Source: an uncultured Gemmatimonadales bacterium
GTDB lineage: Bacteria > Gemmatimonadota > Gemmatimonadetes > Gemmatimonadales > GWC2-71-9
Assembly (NCBI GenBank): GCA_947259405.1
Contig: CAMYLY010000004.1
Location: 311,947-375,946, forward strand
DNA length: 64,000 nt
Direction of reading: 5' to 3'
Below the pieces are notes generated by a model. The model ran no database searches and was not told the DNA's origin. It was given only the letters and a program-made list of their open reading frames with translations. The translations under genes were made by a program, and so were the position numbers. Of the stretch, positions 42,092 through 51,285 are shown in pieces (position 1 is the first letter of the stretch; every line of letters starts with the position of its first letter).

Positions 42092-44825
42092 CGACCCAGT
42101 TTGGTCCAACGCCAATATCCACCACCAGTGGTACCGTGAGCGCAGCCGCCTGCTCCATTTCCCGCCGCAATATGGCCGTGGCGTCCGGCACTTCCTCGTC
42201 TGGGGCTTCCAAGATGAGTTCGTCGTGCACCTGCAAAACCTGATGGCTCTCGAGGCCGCGCTCGCGGAAAGCGTTCCAGATGCCGATCATGGCATGTTTG
42301 ATCAGGTCCGCCGCGGAGCCCTGCAGCGGGGAGTTCATTGCTACACGCTCACCAAACGCGCGGATGTTGTAGTTCCGATCTTTGAGTTCTGGGATGTAGC
42401 GTCGGCGATCGAAGAGCGTTTCGACATACCCTTTTCGCTTCGCGCGTTCGACACATGCGTCGAGGTATCGCCGCACCCCTTCGAATCGCTCAAAATATAG
42501 CCGAATGAAAGCCTTGGCTTCGTCCTGAGTGATGCTGAGCTGCCGAGCGAGCGAGAAGGCTCCTTGGCCATAAATGGTCGCGAAGTTGATGGTCTTCGCT
42601 CTCGCACGCATTTCACCTGTGACTTCATCCACTGGAACGTCGAAGATCGTCGCGGCGGTCTCCCGATGAACGTCGTCTCCCTGTTTGAACGCCCGGACAA
42701 ACGCTTCGTCCCCCGACAAGTGCGCGAGCAACCGCAGTTCTATCTGTGAATAGTCTGCCACAATCAACCGGCACCCAGCCTTCGCGACGAAGCACCGTCG
42801 TATCTCCTCGCCACGTGCTGTTCGAATTGGAATATTCTGAAGATTGGGATCCGATGACGACAGGCGTCCGGTGGCGGCCCCGGTTTGGCTGAAGGTAGTG
42901 TGAATGCGACCCGTGCGCCGGTTGATGCTGCGCGGCAGGGCATCGGTGTACGTCGATTGAAGCTTCGACAACTCGCGATATTCGAGCAGCGCCTCGGGAA
43001 GGGCGTGACCTGCGGCTGCGAGTTCCATCAAGACATCAGCGTCCGTCGAAGGGCCGGTCTTCGTGCGTTTGATGACTGGCAGCTGAAGTTTCTCGAAGAG
43101 CACGTGACGCAGTTGCGGCGTTGAGTTGATGTTGAATTCGGCGCCCGCCTCGTGATAGATCCGCTTTTCGAGGTCAACGAGTTCGTGACCGAACCGCGTC
43201 GATAATCTCGCGATCGCTTCGCGATCCAGCTCAATCCCCTCCCACTCGAGGTCAGCCAGGACCTCGATGAGCGGCATTTCGATTTCGTGGAACAGCCGAG
43301 TCCCACCGCGGGATTCCATCTCGAGCGCGAGGCGCGACTGCAGCTCCACTACCGTCGCGAGTCTGGCGCAGGCGTACTGGGCCACCTCGGCTACCGTGGC
43401 CACGTCCAGGGAGCGCGCGGATTTTCCCTTCCCCTGTATCATCGCTGACCCGCTGAGCGTCTGATTCAGTTGCTCCTGAGCCAGCACCTCCAACGCATGA
43501 GAGCGGTGACCCGGGTCGATGACAAAGCTGGCGAGCATCGTGTCGTGAGACAGGCCGCGCAGTGCAACGCCGGCGCGCCGCAGGACGAGCAGGGCCGTCT
43601 TGAGATCGTGGCCCACCGCCATGAGGGACGGGTCACCGAAGATCTCGACCAACCCGCGCATCGCCGGGTCGCTAAGCACCGGCAGATTGGCGGGCATCGC
43701 CTCGGTCAGGAGCTCGCCGCCCGGCGGGCGGTGACCGAACGGCAGATACCACACGCGCCCGTTCGCCGCCAGCGCCACGCCGACGAGTTCGGACTGCATG
43801 ACCGGGGGCGATGCGATAACGACGTCGATCGCGAAGGTCCCGATGTGCCGTATGGTGGCAACCACCTCCTCCACCTCCTGAACAGTCGAAGCGACTTCGT
43901 ATACGACGTGTTCAGGTTCAGTGGTCGGTGAGGCGTCGATTCGCTCAACAAGTGTGTGGAACTCGAGTTCACCGTAAATGCGGAGCAGTTGGTCGGGATC
44001 CGCCGACCGTGCAGCCAACGCGTCCAAATCGCAATCAACCGGCAAGTCGCGTTGTATCGTGACCAAAGTCCGTGACAGCCTAGCGTTGTCCGCGTCTCTC
44101 TTCAGGGCCTCGCGTGCCCGTTTGCCTGCGACCTCGTCCGCGTGCGCAAGGATCGCATCGAGATCGCCAAACTGCTCGATGAGTTTGCGCGCGGTTTTGT
44201 CACCGACGCCATGGACACCAGGCACGTTGTCGGATGAATCTCCCACCAATGCCAAGTAGTCGATCACCCGTTCTGGGGACACGCCAAGCCGCTCATGGGC
44301 GTTCGATTCGTCTACCCACTGCTCGTCAACACTCGCCGGTCCACGCCGTCCCGGATTGAGCAGGCTCACATTGGGCCCCACCAGTTGGTAGAAGTCCTTG
44401 TCGCCCGAGACGATCACGACGCGCAGGCCCCTGGCCGCGGCCTGATCAGCGAGGCTCCCAATCACATCATCGGCCTCATACCCATGGAGTTGCACGACCG
44501 GTACCTGCCACGCTCTCAGCAGCTCGATGATGCGCTCAATCGAGCGATCGAAATCCGCTTGCAGTTCGTCGTCGAGTTTCTCGCGGGTCGCCTTGTACTC
44601 GGGGAAAATCTCGTCGCGAAAGGACGATCCTGAATCGTGGACCCACGCGACGTAGTCCGGGTGGTGCTCCTCGAACAGGCGATGCAAGAAATTGGCTACA
44701 CCCCAAGCCGCCGACGTGTTTTCGCCTCGACTCGTGGTCAGCGGCCGACTGATCATGGCGAAGAACGCGCGATAGATGAGCGCGTAGCCGTCGATGAGGA
44801 AGAGCCGCTTCGGGGTTGCAGACAT
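42078..44825 (-). CDS. polA: DNA polymerase I with inactive proofreading domain
   Basis: A 915-residue DNA polymerase I that processes Okazaki fragments and fills repair gaps. The N-terminal 5' nuclease domain (1-290) has acidic-cluster segments such as FLIDGYALIYRAFFA, GYEADDVIGSLA and VSGDKDFYQLV. The polymerase motifs A, B and C are intact: DYSQIELRLLAHLSGD, RAKTINFATIYGQGAFSLARQ and QVHDELILEAP. In the 3'-5' exonuclease-like domain the DxE motif reads DVV and the later Asp positions are also lost (KTALLVL, ARLATVVEL), so proofreading is predicted absent, as in Taq. A prepilin and a hypothetical gene follow in one unit. Confidence 0.96.
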   Translation of the reverse strand: MSATPKRLFLIDGYALIYRAFFAMISRPLTTSRGENTSAAWGVANFLHRLFEEHHPDYVAWVHDSGSSFRDEIFPEYKATREKLDDELQADFDRSIERIIELLRAWQVPVVQLHGYEADDVIGSLADQAAARGLRVVIVSGDKDFYQLVGPNVSLLNPGRRGPASVDEQWVDESNAHERLGVSPERVIDYLALVGDSSDNVPGVHGVGDKTARKLIEQFGDLDAILAHADEVAGKRAREALKRDADNARLSRTLVTIQRDLPVDCDLDALAARSADPDQLLRIYGELEFHTLVERIDASPTTEPEHVVYEVASTVQEVEEVVATIRHIGTFAIDVVIASPPVMQSELVGVALAANGRVWYLPFGHRPPGGELLTEAMPANLPVLSDPAMRGLVEIFGDPSLMAVGHDLKTALLVLRRAGVALRGLSHDTMLASFVIDPGHRSHALEVLAQEQLNQTLSGSAMIQGKGKSARSLDVATVAEVAQYACARLATVVELQSRLALEMESRGGTRLFHEIEMPLIEVLADLEWEGIELDREAIARLSTRFGHELVDLEKRIYHEAGAEFNINSTPQLRHVLFEKLQLPVIKRTKTGPSTDADVLMELAAAGHALPEALLEYRELSKLQSTYTDALPRSINRRTGRIHTTFSQTGAATGRLSSSDPNLQNIPIRTARGEEIRRCFVAKAGCRLIVADYSQIELRLLAHLSGDEAFVRAFKQGDDVHRETAATIFDVPVDEVTGEMRARAKTINFATIYGQGAFSLARQLSITQDEAKAFIRLYFERFEGVRRYLDACVERAKRKGYVETLFDRRRYIPELKDRNYNIRAFGERVAMNSPLQGSAADLIKHAMIGIWNAFRERGLESHQVLQVHDELILEAPDEEVPDATAILRREMEQAAALTVPLVVDIGVGPNWVDAKA

Positions 44826-44847
44826 GGGGAAGAAAACCCCTACGGAA

Positions 44848-44874
44848 ACGCCCCGCCTACATCAGACGGGGCGT
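44848..44874 (-). terminator. Candidate terminator after the cold-shock gene
   Basis: acgccccg at 44848-44855 pairs with cggggcgt at 44867-44874, an 8-bp GC-rich stem with an 11-base loop. On the minus strand it is followed by tttccgtaggggttttctt, a moderately T-rich tail. It lies between the stop of the cold-shock gene and the start of polA. Confidence 0.55.
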
Positions 44875-44898
44875 GAGGTATCACTGCAGGACGGTCAC

Positions 44899-45102
44899 TC
44901 AGAGTCGGCACACATTGGCAGCGTATTGCCCGCGGTCCCCGCTCTGAAGTTCGAACTCCACGTCCTGCCCTTCCGCGAGCGTGCGGAAGCCGTCCATCGC
45001 GATCGCTGAAAAATGAACGAACACATCGCTCGATCCATCCTGTGGCTCGATGAATCCGTACCCCTTCGAGTCGTTGAACCACTTCACCTTCCCCCGTAGC
45101 AT
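44899..45102 (-). CDS. Cold-shock domain protein (CspA family)
   Basis: A 67-residue single-domain RNA/DNA chaperone. It has RNP1 [11 protein letters not shown]2 VFVHFSAI and the N-terminal [12 protein letters not shown] typical of CspA. The ATG is at 45102; the longer open frame upstream has no resemblance to the family. It lies 95 bases after the polyprenol-kinase-like gene stop, with its own terminator-like hairpin downstream, so it is probably a monocistronic unit. Confidence 0.95.
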   Translation of the reverse strand: MLRGKVKWFNDSKGYGFIEPQDGSSDVFVHFSAIAMDGFRTLAEGQDVEFELQSGDRGQYAANVCRL

Positions 45103-45196
45103 AGCAATTCCCCTTCCGTCGATCTGAGTCCGTGGGCCCTTCTCCACATCCCCGACACGTCCTCCATGGCCATTCTGAGCCGCAGGTTTGGCACTG

Positions 45197-45742
45197 TCAA
45201 GCGAGCACTGCCACGACGGCCGCAACGGTCGGAGAAATCAACAGATTGTCGTTCCATCGGCCTGACCATCGCTCGACCGCCGCCCCCGCCATGGCCGCCG
45301 CGATGGCGCTGAGCATGGCCGTGCCCAGGGCGGCCAGGATCGCGAGAGCCACCAACCCGAATGCGACCGAGCCAGCCGTCGTCTTCCCCGTACCTGGCGA
45401 CACGCGAGTCCCGACGATCGAAGCCGCCGGATCCGCCACCGCCGCGACCAGCACGCCAGCCGTCGCTGCCGAAGGGGGAAACCATACCGCCACGGCGTAC
45501 CCGATCCACAGCCATCCCGCACCTGAGATACGCTGCGATTCGGTTGCGCGATACACGGGTACGGCCCTCTGCAACGCGTCCCGAACGCTTGGAACGCGGA
45601 CGCGGACCCATTCAGAGGCGAGCCACACCAGCGCCAGGCCAACAATCATCAATCGAAAGACGGGCCATGGCAGGTGTGGTGCGAGAAGGAGGATCCCGGC
45701 GGAGGCCGCGTGCAAGACGCGCCGCAGGGTGGCGGGGCTCAC
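45197..45742 (-). CDS. Membrane protein of the dolichol/phytol kinase-like family
   Basis: A 181-residue protein with about five hydrophobic helices ([60 protein letters not shown]). The central motif [26 protein letters not shown] fits the CDP-alcohol/polyprenol-kinase family, where the DxAAxxxG segment binds the nucleotide. It would phosphorylate an isoprenoid or lipid alcohol, substrate unknown. GTG start, overlapping the transglycosylase stop as GTGA, so the two are coupled. The alternative ORF on the other frame was rejected. Confidence 0.75.
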   Translation of the reverse strand: MSPATLRRVLHAASAGILLLAPHLPWPVFRLMIVGLALVWLASEWVRVRVPSVRDALQRAVPVYRATESQRISGAGWLWIGYAVAVWFPPSAATAGVLVAAVADPAASIVGTRVSPGTGKTTAGSVAFGLVALAILAALGTAMLSAIAAAMAGAAVERWSGRWNDNLLISPTVAAVVAVLA

Positions 45743-47946
45743 GGCGAGTCGGCTGACGCAAGGCTCCCCGAGTAGAGTGCGCGATAGAGTTCGCGATTGC
45801 GCAATACCGTGCGCACATAGCCGCGTGTCTCCACGTACGTGATGCCCTCAATGAACCGATGGGTGTCAGTCGCACCGGGTTGTCGGAGCCAACGGGTCAC
45901 TGGGCGACCGCCGGCATTATACGCAGCTAGTGCCGGCGCCACCTGGCCATACCGTTTGAGTAGGCCTGCAAGGTGCGTGGCACCGAGGTGGAGGTTGGCG
46001 TCTGCAACCTCAGCCCACTGACGCTCCCATTCCACCCCGGCACGCCGCGCCACGTCGCGCGCCGTGCCCGGCATAAGCTGCATGAGCCCGACGGCACCGG
46101 CGCGCGAAACGACGGCAGGTCGAAACGCCGACTCTTGCCGCACGAGCCCCGCCACCAGGTATGGGTCGAGCCCATGCTTGTCCGCTTCCCTTTCGATGAG
46201 GTCACGAAGCGGGAATGGGAAGATGACCTGCAGCACGCGGGTGTCGTTCAACGTATGGCGTTCCGCGACACGCCACCCCATCCGAACTCCTTCGACCACC
46301 CATCCGCGAGCGGAGAGCCCCTCCGCCAGGGCAAGCATGTCAACCCACGCGATGTCGCGAAGACCCGTGAGGTGCCTGACAAATTCGTCGAGCTCGGGCG
46401 TCAGGCCAGCGTCGCGAAGCAAGTCGAGTTGGGACAGGGCGGGGTCGACCCACTCGCTCGGCGCGATCAGACGTCGAGGCGCAAAACGGGGCGCCTTCAG
46501 GCCCGCGGCATCGCGAGCCATCATCCCGTAGTACCCGATCGAGTCTTCACGGGCCAGCGCTGCGAACTCCGCTGATGATCCGAGGGTGTCACCGGTCCCC
46601 TGACGCAGGCGTGCAAGCTGAAACCGAGCCGCTAATCGCTGCTGCCCGCGCAACGCGATTTCCTCTTGGTACCAACCCATTGCGCCACTCGTATCGCGTG
46701 CCGTCAGTGCCATCGCCGCCAGCCGAAGCCTCGAACGTCCCGCATATTGCGCGCGCGGCCACCGCTTGCTGATAGCCTGGTACAGACTGTCCGCTTCGGT
46801 CCGACGACCCTGCTGACGCCGTGCTTCCGCAACCAGGAACACTGCAACCGGCGCTTGAGACGCGCGCGGATGCGTCTGCGCAAATGCGAGCAGCGCGTTG
46901 CGGGATTCGCTCCGCCGTCCCACGCGCTCGAGAAGACGAGCGTGACGGTAGAACGCGCTCGCACTCCCCTGGTCGCGCGCAATGGCGTACGTCTCGAGGG
47001 CTTCCACGAAACGGCCGTCGTTGCGCTGTAGGTCACCGTAGAAGATCAGCGTCGCGTTTGTGGAATCGCCGCCGGCCACGACGCGGCCGACATACTCGAT
47101 TGCCCTGGCCTCATCGGACCACCGGTACCCGCGGGCCAAGCTCATGTATTCGGCTGAGGTTTCCGGTTCGAAGTGCCTCTCGAATGCCTCGAGCGCCCAA
47201 TTCACGTCATCGCGCTCACCCGCCTGCAGAATCTCGAAGAGCTCCGCTCGACCCTTCTCCCGGTTGCCCCAGGCCAGTGCCAGCGTCGCAGCTTCTCGGT
47301 GTTCAGCGAGGCTGGCGTACGTTGCAACCGCTCTGGCTGTATCACCGGCAGCGAGATACACGTCGGCGCGGGCGAGGGACGCCAGGCGTCGGGCGGGCGG
47401 GGTGGCTCGTCGCAGACGCTTGAATGCCTCGGCGGGATCTTCGAGGACGCGTGCTTGGCGAATCGCTAGCCACCCACTGATCTCGCGCAATGCGGTACTG
47501 GCGTTGGCATAATGGACGGTGGCGAGCCGCTTGAATCCGGCGCGCTCGTACGCATCCCCGGCGCGTGCATGGTAGAACCCTCGTTCTCCATCGGGAGCGA
47601 GGCTGGCCGCCCGGGCGAGCATCTGCGCGGCCTCGGCAATGGCCCCAGCCGCGAGTGCCGCTTGAGCCCGTAGGCTGATCGTTCCCAGGTCGTTCGAGTC
47701 GAGTGTGCTGCGGAAGCGATGGAGGATCTCGCGCGCCCGCTCGGCGCGCCCGAGCTGGAGTTCGGCGCGCACAACGGATAACACATCGACTGTCGTGGCT
47801 GAGGCGTGCTCGAGGAGCGGCCCCACTTCGCGCACCACGTGCCACGCTCCGGCATCGTCGGCCGCTGCCCACATCTGGGCCAGCGCGGGCGGAGCCGTTG
47901 CGCAAGCGACAATCGCCAGGGTGATGAGATGGCGACGTGCGGTCAT
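45739..47946 (-). CDS. TPR-containing soluble lytic murein transglycosylase
   Basis: A 735-residue periplasmic enzyme. The start ATG 47946 gives MTARRHLITLAIVACATAPPALAQ, a clear signal peptide; the longer frame has none. Residues about 30-560 are helical TPR-like repeats with many Ala and Arg. The C-terminal SLT domain has the catalytic Glu in LVRQESAFRPAVVS, AGAVGLMQLMPGTA and ALAAYNAGGRPVTRWL. It cleaves peptidoglycan glycan strands. The architecture resembles Slt70. Its stop overlaps the GTG of the polyprenol-kinase-like gene. Confidence 0.9.
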   Translation of the reverse strand: MTARRHLITLAIVACATAPPALAQMWAAADDAGAWHVVREVGPLLEHASATTVDVLSVVRAELQLGRAERAREILHRFRSTLDSNDLGTISLRAQAALAAGAIAEAAQMLARAASLAPDGERGFYHARAGDAYERAGFKRLATVHYANASTALREISGWLAIRQARVLEDPAEAFKRLRRATPPARRLASLARADVYLAAGDTARAVATYASLAEHREAATLALAWGNREKGRAELFEILQAGERDDVNWALEAFERHFEPETSAEYMSLARGYRWSDEARAIEYVGRVVAGGDSTNATLIFYGDLQRNDGRFVEALETYAIARDQGSASAFYRHARLLERVGRRSESRNALLAFAQTHPRASQAPVAVFLVAEARRQQGRRTEADSLYQAISKRWPRAQYAGRSRLRLAAMALTARDTSGAMGWYQEEIALRGQQRLAARFQLARLRQGTGDTLGSSAEFAALAREDSIGYYGMMARDAAGLKAPRFAPRRLIAPSEWVDPALSQLDLLRDAGLTPELDEFVRHLTGLRDIAWVDMLALAEGLSARGWVVEGVRMGWRVAERHTLNDTRVLQVIFPFPLRDLIEREADKHGLDPYLVAGLVRQESAFRPAVVSRAGAVGLMQLMPGTARDVARRAGVEWERQWAEVADANLHLGATHLAGLLKRYGQVAPALAAYNAGGRPVTRWLRQPGATDTHRFIEGITYVETRGYVRTVLRNRELYRALYSGSLASADSP

Positions 47947-48066
47947 TCGCACCCCTTTCCTCCTCCAACACCATGCAAGTATTCTGCCGTGTTCCCGTTT
48001 GGGGACCCTCTTAGGCCATCCTGACACAGGAGTCCGCCAACGGGCCCCAGAATTTACGCGCTTGCC

Positions 48067-48123
48067 GCCCGATGAAAACCCGACTTACATTCGCCCACGC
48101 CAATGCCCGATGAAAACCTGACT
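48067..48123. repeat. Near-perfect 19-base direct repeat at the start of the kinase gene
   Basis: gcccgatgaaaacccgact at 48067-48085 recurs as gcccgatgaaaacctgact at 48105-48123, 18 of 19 bases identical and 38 bases apart. The second copy overlaps the first codons of the kinase gene. The origin is unclear; a small duplication in the leader is simplest. Confidence 0.8.
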
Positions 48124-49056
48124 GGCCGAACCATCGCCGGCTATCGCCTCCTCGACAGAGTCGGCGAAGGCGGGACCGCCACCGTCTATAGGGCCGAACA
48201 CGGTGAACGTGGCCTCGCCGCCGTGAAGGTCCTCAAGGAGCGATCCCGAAACGACGGGACTGCGGTCCAGCGGTTCCTTCGCGAAGCGGGATACGGGACC
48301 CGTGTCGAACACCCCGCGGTCATCCGGACCTTCGACTACGGAGAAGAGGACGGCCTGCACTACTTGGCGCTCGAATGGGCAGCCGGTGTGCCGCTAGCGG
48401 ACTTCGTTGAGAAGAATGGGCGGATGGATCCTGCCGTGGTCGCAGATGTGATCGGCCAGTTGTGCGATGGGCTCGCTGAAGCGCACGCCAAAGGCATCAT
48501 TCATCGGGATCTCAAGCCCGAGAACATCATGTTCGATCCGGAAACCAACACGCTCAAGCTGCTCGATTTCGGGATCGCCCGTGACGCCCAGGAAGATTCG
48601 GCAGAGCGCCTGACCCGAGCTGGGTTCTTTGTCGGGACCCTCAATTATGTCGCCCCCGAAGCGCTCTCTGGGGAACTCGTCGACGAGGCGGCAGACCTCT
48701 ACAGCGTGGCGACGATTACGTACTACCTGCTCACCGCTCGCCACCCTTACGCCGGCCGAACCCCACGCGACCTCTTCCAGCAGCTGCTGACGCAGCCACC
48801 GACACCGCTCAATGACGTACTGCCAGGACTCAAGTTCTCTGAAGAACTCGAGGAGACGGTGATGAAGGCCCTGTCGCGTAACCCGCAAGCGCGCCACGGA
48901 TCGGTCCAGGAGTTTGCCGCGGCGCTCAAATCGGCGCCAAAGGGATCGGACGGCACTACAGTGAAGGCGGCCCCGACAAAACCCAACGGCGATCCTGTTG
49001 CAGATAAAGGGTTTGGAGCCAAGATCCGCGGCATCTTCGGCTCAAAGAAATTATAG
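48103..49056 (+). CDS. Cytosolic Ser/Thr protein kinase (Hanks type)
   Basis: A 317-residue kinase. The glycine loop VGEGGTATVYRAEH starts at about 20, the ATP lysine is Lys42 (AAVKVLKE), the catalytic loop is HRDLKPEN at 134-141 and the metal loop DFG is at 155-157, followed by APEAL. All catalytic residues are present. After the kinase domain (to about 275) comes a disordered Lys/Thr/Pro-rich tail; there is no transmembrane helix and no PASTA domain, so it is a soluble PknB-like kinase. Orotate phosphoribosyltransferase starts 27 bases downstream, but the link may be only positional. The start region holds a 19-base repeat. Confidence 0.9.
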   Translation: MPDENLTGRTIAGYRLLDRVGEGGTATVYRAEHGERGLAAVKVLKERSRNDGTAVQRFLREAGYGTRVEHPAVIRTFDYGEEDGLHYLALEWAAGVPLADFVEKNGRMDPAVVADVIGQLCDGLAEAHAKGIIHRDLKPENIMFDPETNTLKLLDFGIARDAQEDSAERLTRAGFFVGTLNYVAPEALSGELVDEAADLYSVATITYYLLTARHPYAGRTPRDLFQQLLTQPPTPLNDVLPGLKFSEELEETVMKALSRNPQARHGSVQEFAAALKSAPKGSDGTTVKAAPTKPNGDPVADKGFGAKIRGIFGSKKL

Positions 49057-49083
49057 GAGTTGTAATCACTACTAATACTAGAA

Positions 49084-49641
49084 TTGCCTGACTCACGCGA
49101 TCGTCTCGTCACCATACTCCGGGAACGCTCGCTCGAGCGCGGATCGTTCACCCTCTCCTCGGGAAAACAATCCGACTATTACATCGATGCCCGCCGCACC
49201 ACCATGTCAGCGGAGGGAGCCCGGGCCATTGGCGAACTGGGACATCAAGCGATTCGCATGCGGGGCTGGAAACCCGATTCCATAGGCGGCCTGACCTTGG
49301 GGGCGGACCCGGTGGCATACGCCATCGCGCGCCAGAGCGTCGGCACTGATCTGCCTTTCGATGCCTTCACGGTGCGCAAGAGCACCAAGGACCACGGCAC
49401 CGGGCGCCGCGTCGAGGGCTGTTTTGAGCCGGGTCAGCGAGTGGTGATCGTGGAGGACGTGATCACGTCCGGGCGATCGGCACTCCTGGCAATCGAAGCC
49501 GTGGTTGATGGAGGGGGGGACGTCCTGGGCGTGCTGGCTGTGATTGACAGGGAAGAGGGCGGGCGAGAGGCCATTGAGGGGTCAGGTCACGGGCTCGTGA
49601 CTCTCGTCTCCTTGGCCGAGCTCGGGTTGGCAAGGGGCTGA
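49084..49641 (+). CDS. pyrE: Orotate phosphoribosyltransferase
   Basis: Makes orotidine 5'-monophosphate from orotate and PRPP in pyrimidine synthesis. The 185-residue protein has the N-terminal FTLSSGKQSDYYIDAR orotate segment and the PRPP-binding loop VVIVEDVITSGRSALLA. The only in-frame start is TTG at 49084, as a stop at 49063-49065 closes the frame. A GGAG lies too far upstream (about 23 bases) for a classic ribosome binding site, so the exact start is uncertain. No other pyr genes are nearby. Confidence 0.9.
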   Translation: MPDSRDRLVTILRERSLERGSFTLSSGKQSDYYIDARRTTMSAEGARAIGELGHQAIRMRGWKPDSIGGLTLGADPVAYAIARQSVGTDLPFDAFTVRKSTKDHGTGRRVEGCFEPGQRVVIVEDVITSGRSALLAIEAVVDGGGDVLGVLAVIDREEGGREAIEGSGHGLVTLVSLAELGLARG

Positions 49642-49683
49642 GGTTCCGGGCGGCGCCCCCGCTGCCGTTTGTCCTCAGGCATC

Positions 49684-50526
49684 CTACCCCGCGTTGAACG
49701 GTTGAAAGGTGCGGAAGACCGCCCGGAACGGGCTCACGAGTCTATCGACGAAATCGTCGAGGGCAACTTGGAACGGGAAGCGCCGTCGGAATTCTCCGGC
49801 GGTCACACCCAGAATGTTCCGAAGGTGACGTCCGAAGCTCTGCGGCGACGAGAAGTCCAGTCGGTAGGCCACGTCGGCGACCGATCGGCCCGGCGAGGCA
49901 AGGAGGGCGGCCGCGAACACAAGCCTCGAAGATGAGAGATAGCGCTTTGGTGATGGGAGGCCGACTCGGTGAAACCGCGAGACAAACGTCGACGGTTGCA
50001 ATCCGAGCTCTCGGCAGAGCTGTCGCACCGTGCTAGTCTCGGGTGCCAGGCGAGCCAACAGCTGGAAAAACTGTCGGACCTCGCCGGAGGGCTGTCCCAA
50101 CGCAGGAATGACCCGCGAAAGCACGGCAGCCGCTGTCTGCCCAGTGGGTTGCGCCACCAACGATCGCAGGCGCGCCCACCCCTGTCGCTCCCCAAGGTCG
50201 ATGAGTTCGCGAACCCCGTGCGCGCCGAGGGCGAGGAGGTGGCGGCTCGATCTGGAATCATGACGCGCCATCACGGCAACCGTCGGGATACCTGGGAAGC
50301 CGTCAACCAGCCGACCCAGGTACCGCAGCTGATCTGGTCCCACAGCATGCGGGGATACCAAGACCGCATCTACCGGCCTTTCTCGGACCGCGCGAATCGC
50401 CTCACGCAATGTCAGCGCATGATACGCCCGGCATTGGACCCCAACCGCAGCCTCGAGTCGGCTCCGTGAACTCGGCTCTACGACAGTGGCGACGGTGGTC
50501 ATGGCGTTCCGCATGGTCTGGGCCAC
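49684..50526 (-). CDS. AraC-family transcriptional regulator
   Basis: A 280-residue regulator with two parts. Residues about 10-135 are receiver-like (ATVVEPSSRSRLE, VDAVLVSPHAVG, PTVAVMARHDSR), but the phospho-Asp pattern is not convincing, so the signal is unknown. The C-terminal about 100 residues carry the double helix-turn-helix of AraC (VRQLCRELGLQPSTFVSRF and SVADVAYRLDFSSPQSFGRHLRNILGVTAGEFRR). Several ATG starts exist (50526, 50514, 50502). It is convergent with pyrE and divergent from rnpB; the target is unknown. Confidence 0.82.
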   Translation of the reverse strand: MAQTMRNAMTTVATVVEPSSRSRLEAAVGVQCRAYHALTLREAIRAVRERPVDAVLVSPHAVGPDQLRYLGRLVDGFPGIPTVAVMARHDSRSSRHLLALGAHGVRELIDLGERQGWARLRSLVAQPTGQTAAAVLSRVIPALGQPSGEVRQFFQLLARLAPETSTVRQLCRELGLQPSTFVSRFHRVGLPSPKRYLSSSRLVFAAALLASPGRSVADVAYRLDFSSPQSFGRHLRNILGVTAGEFRRRFPFQVALDDFVDRLVSPFRAVFRTFQPFNAG

Positions 50527-50639
50527 CTTGCTTCGTACGCCGCCGACAGTAGCCTCCCTCGTTCAACCGCCGCTCAACACCGCTACCCCTCCCCTCAACA
50601 GCTGACTGGTCTAGGGTTTATCTTCCCTTTGAGGCTTAG

Positions 50640-50999
50640 GGATGGTGGAGCGAGACGGTCGCGGCGCGACGTCCGCGTTCGAGGAAAGTCCGAGCTCCAT
50701 AGGGCAAGCTGCCAGGTAACGCCTGGGCGTCGAAAGGCGACGGATAGGGCCACAGAGAACAGACCGCCCGCCTAGCGGGTAAGGGTGAAACGGTGGGGTA
50801 AGAGCCCACCGCACGGCTGGTAACAGCCCGTGGCACGGCAACCCCCAGCTGGAGCAAGGCCAAATAGGCGACGAGGCCCGGCCCGGGCCGCTGGAGTCGC
50901 GGGTAGGTCGCTTGAGGTGACGGGCAACCGCCATCCCAGATAGATGACCGTCCGGCGCAAACGTGCTGAACAGAACTCGGCTTACGGCTCCACCATGCC
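50640..50999 (+). ncRNA. rnpB: RNase P RNA, bacterial type A
   Basis: The catalytic RNA that matures tRNA 5' ends. Conserved stretches are gaggaaagtccgagctcc at 50682, gccaggtaacgcctgg, agggtgaaacggtggggtaa with agagcccaccg, ggctggtaacagcccgtgg, gagcaaggccaaatagg and cagaactcggcttac near the end. The ends are set by helix P1: atggtggagc at 50642-50651 is exactly complementary to gctccaccat at 50987-50996. All expected type A landmarks are in order. The region 50527-50639 upstream should contain the promoter, but I see no clear boxes. rnpA, the protein partner, is at 56.0 kb. Confidence 0.95.
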
Positions 51000-51054
51000 T
51001 GGCTCTCGCGGAATGCAACCGATATCATTGCGGCTGATGCGAACGCGACAATCG

Positions 51055-51285
51055 ATGAGCGAGGCACAGCTGCCCAAGGGTCAACCGTATCCTGACTCTT
51101 GGGAGGACGTCGCAGAACTCCGCGTGTTCCGGACCACACCGGAACGATGGCAGCGTCTGATTGGATGGCGAAACGAGATGAAGGCCAAAGGCTGGCGACT
51201 CTTGCGCGTCTCAGATCTCGAGGGCGACCTCACCGCCGTCTTCGGTCGCACCCGTGGAGAACTTCTGGATCGCAAATCCACGTGA
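51055..51285 (+). CDS. Small hypothetical protein
   Basis: A 76-residue protein that I do not recognise. It starts at ATG 51055 (MSEAQLPKGQPYPDSW), just beyond rnpB; a start at 51037 is possible and still outside the RNA, while longer frames overlap rnpB. It is basic and rich in Arg, Trp and Leu with no signal peptide. Its TGA overlaps the GTG start of the lipoprotein gene (GTGA), which favours a real, coupled gene. Confidence 0.55.
   Translation: MSEAQLPKGQPYPDSWEDVAELRVFRTTPERWQRLIGWRNEMKAKGWRLLRVSDLEGDLTAVFGRTRGELLDRKST

Noticed and set aside
45084-45611. A 175-codon minus-strand frame overlapping the polyprenol-kinase-like gene and the cold-shock gene
   Set aside because: Gly/Arg-rich and unlike membrane proteins; the 45197-45742 frame has the transmembrane pattern and overlaps the preceding gene as GTGA.
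50944-51054. Extending the small gene at 51055 back to GTG/ATG codons within 50944-51036
   Set aside because: Those codons lie within the 3' end of RNase P RNA (P1 helix at 50987-50996) or between it and the gene; the product is more plausible from 51055.
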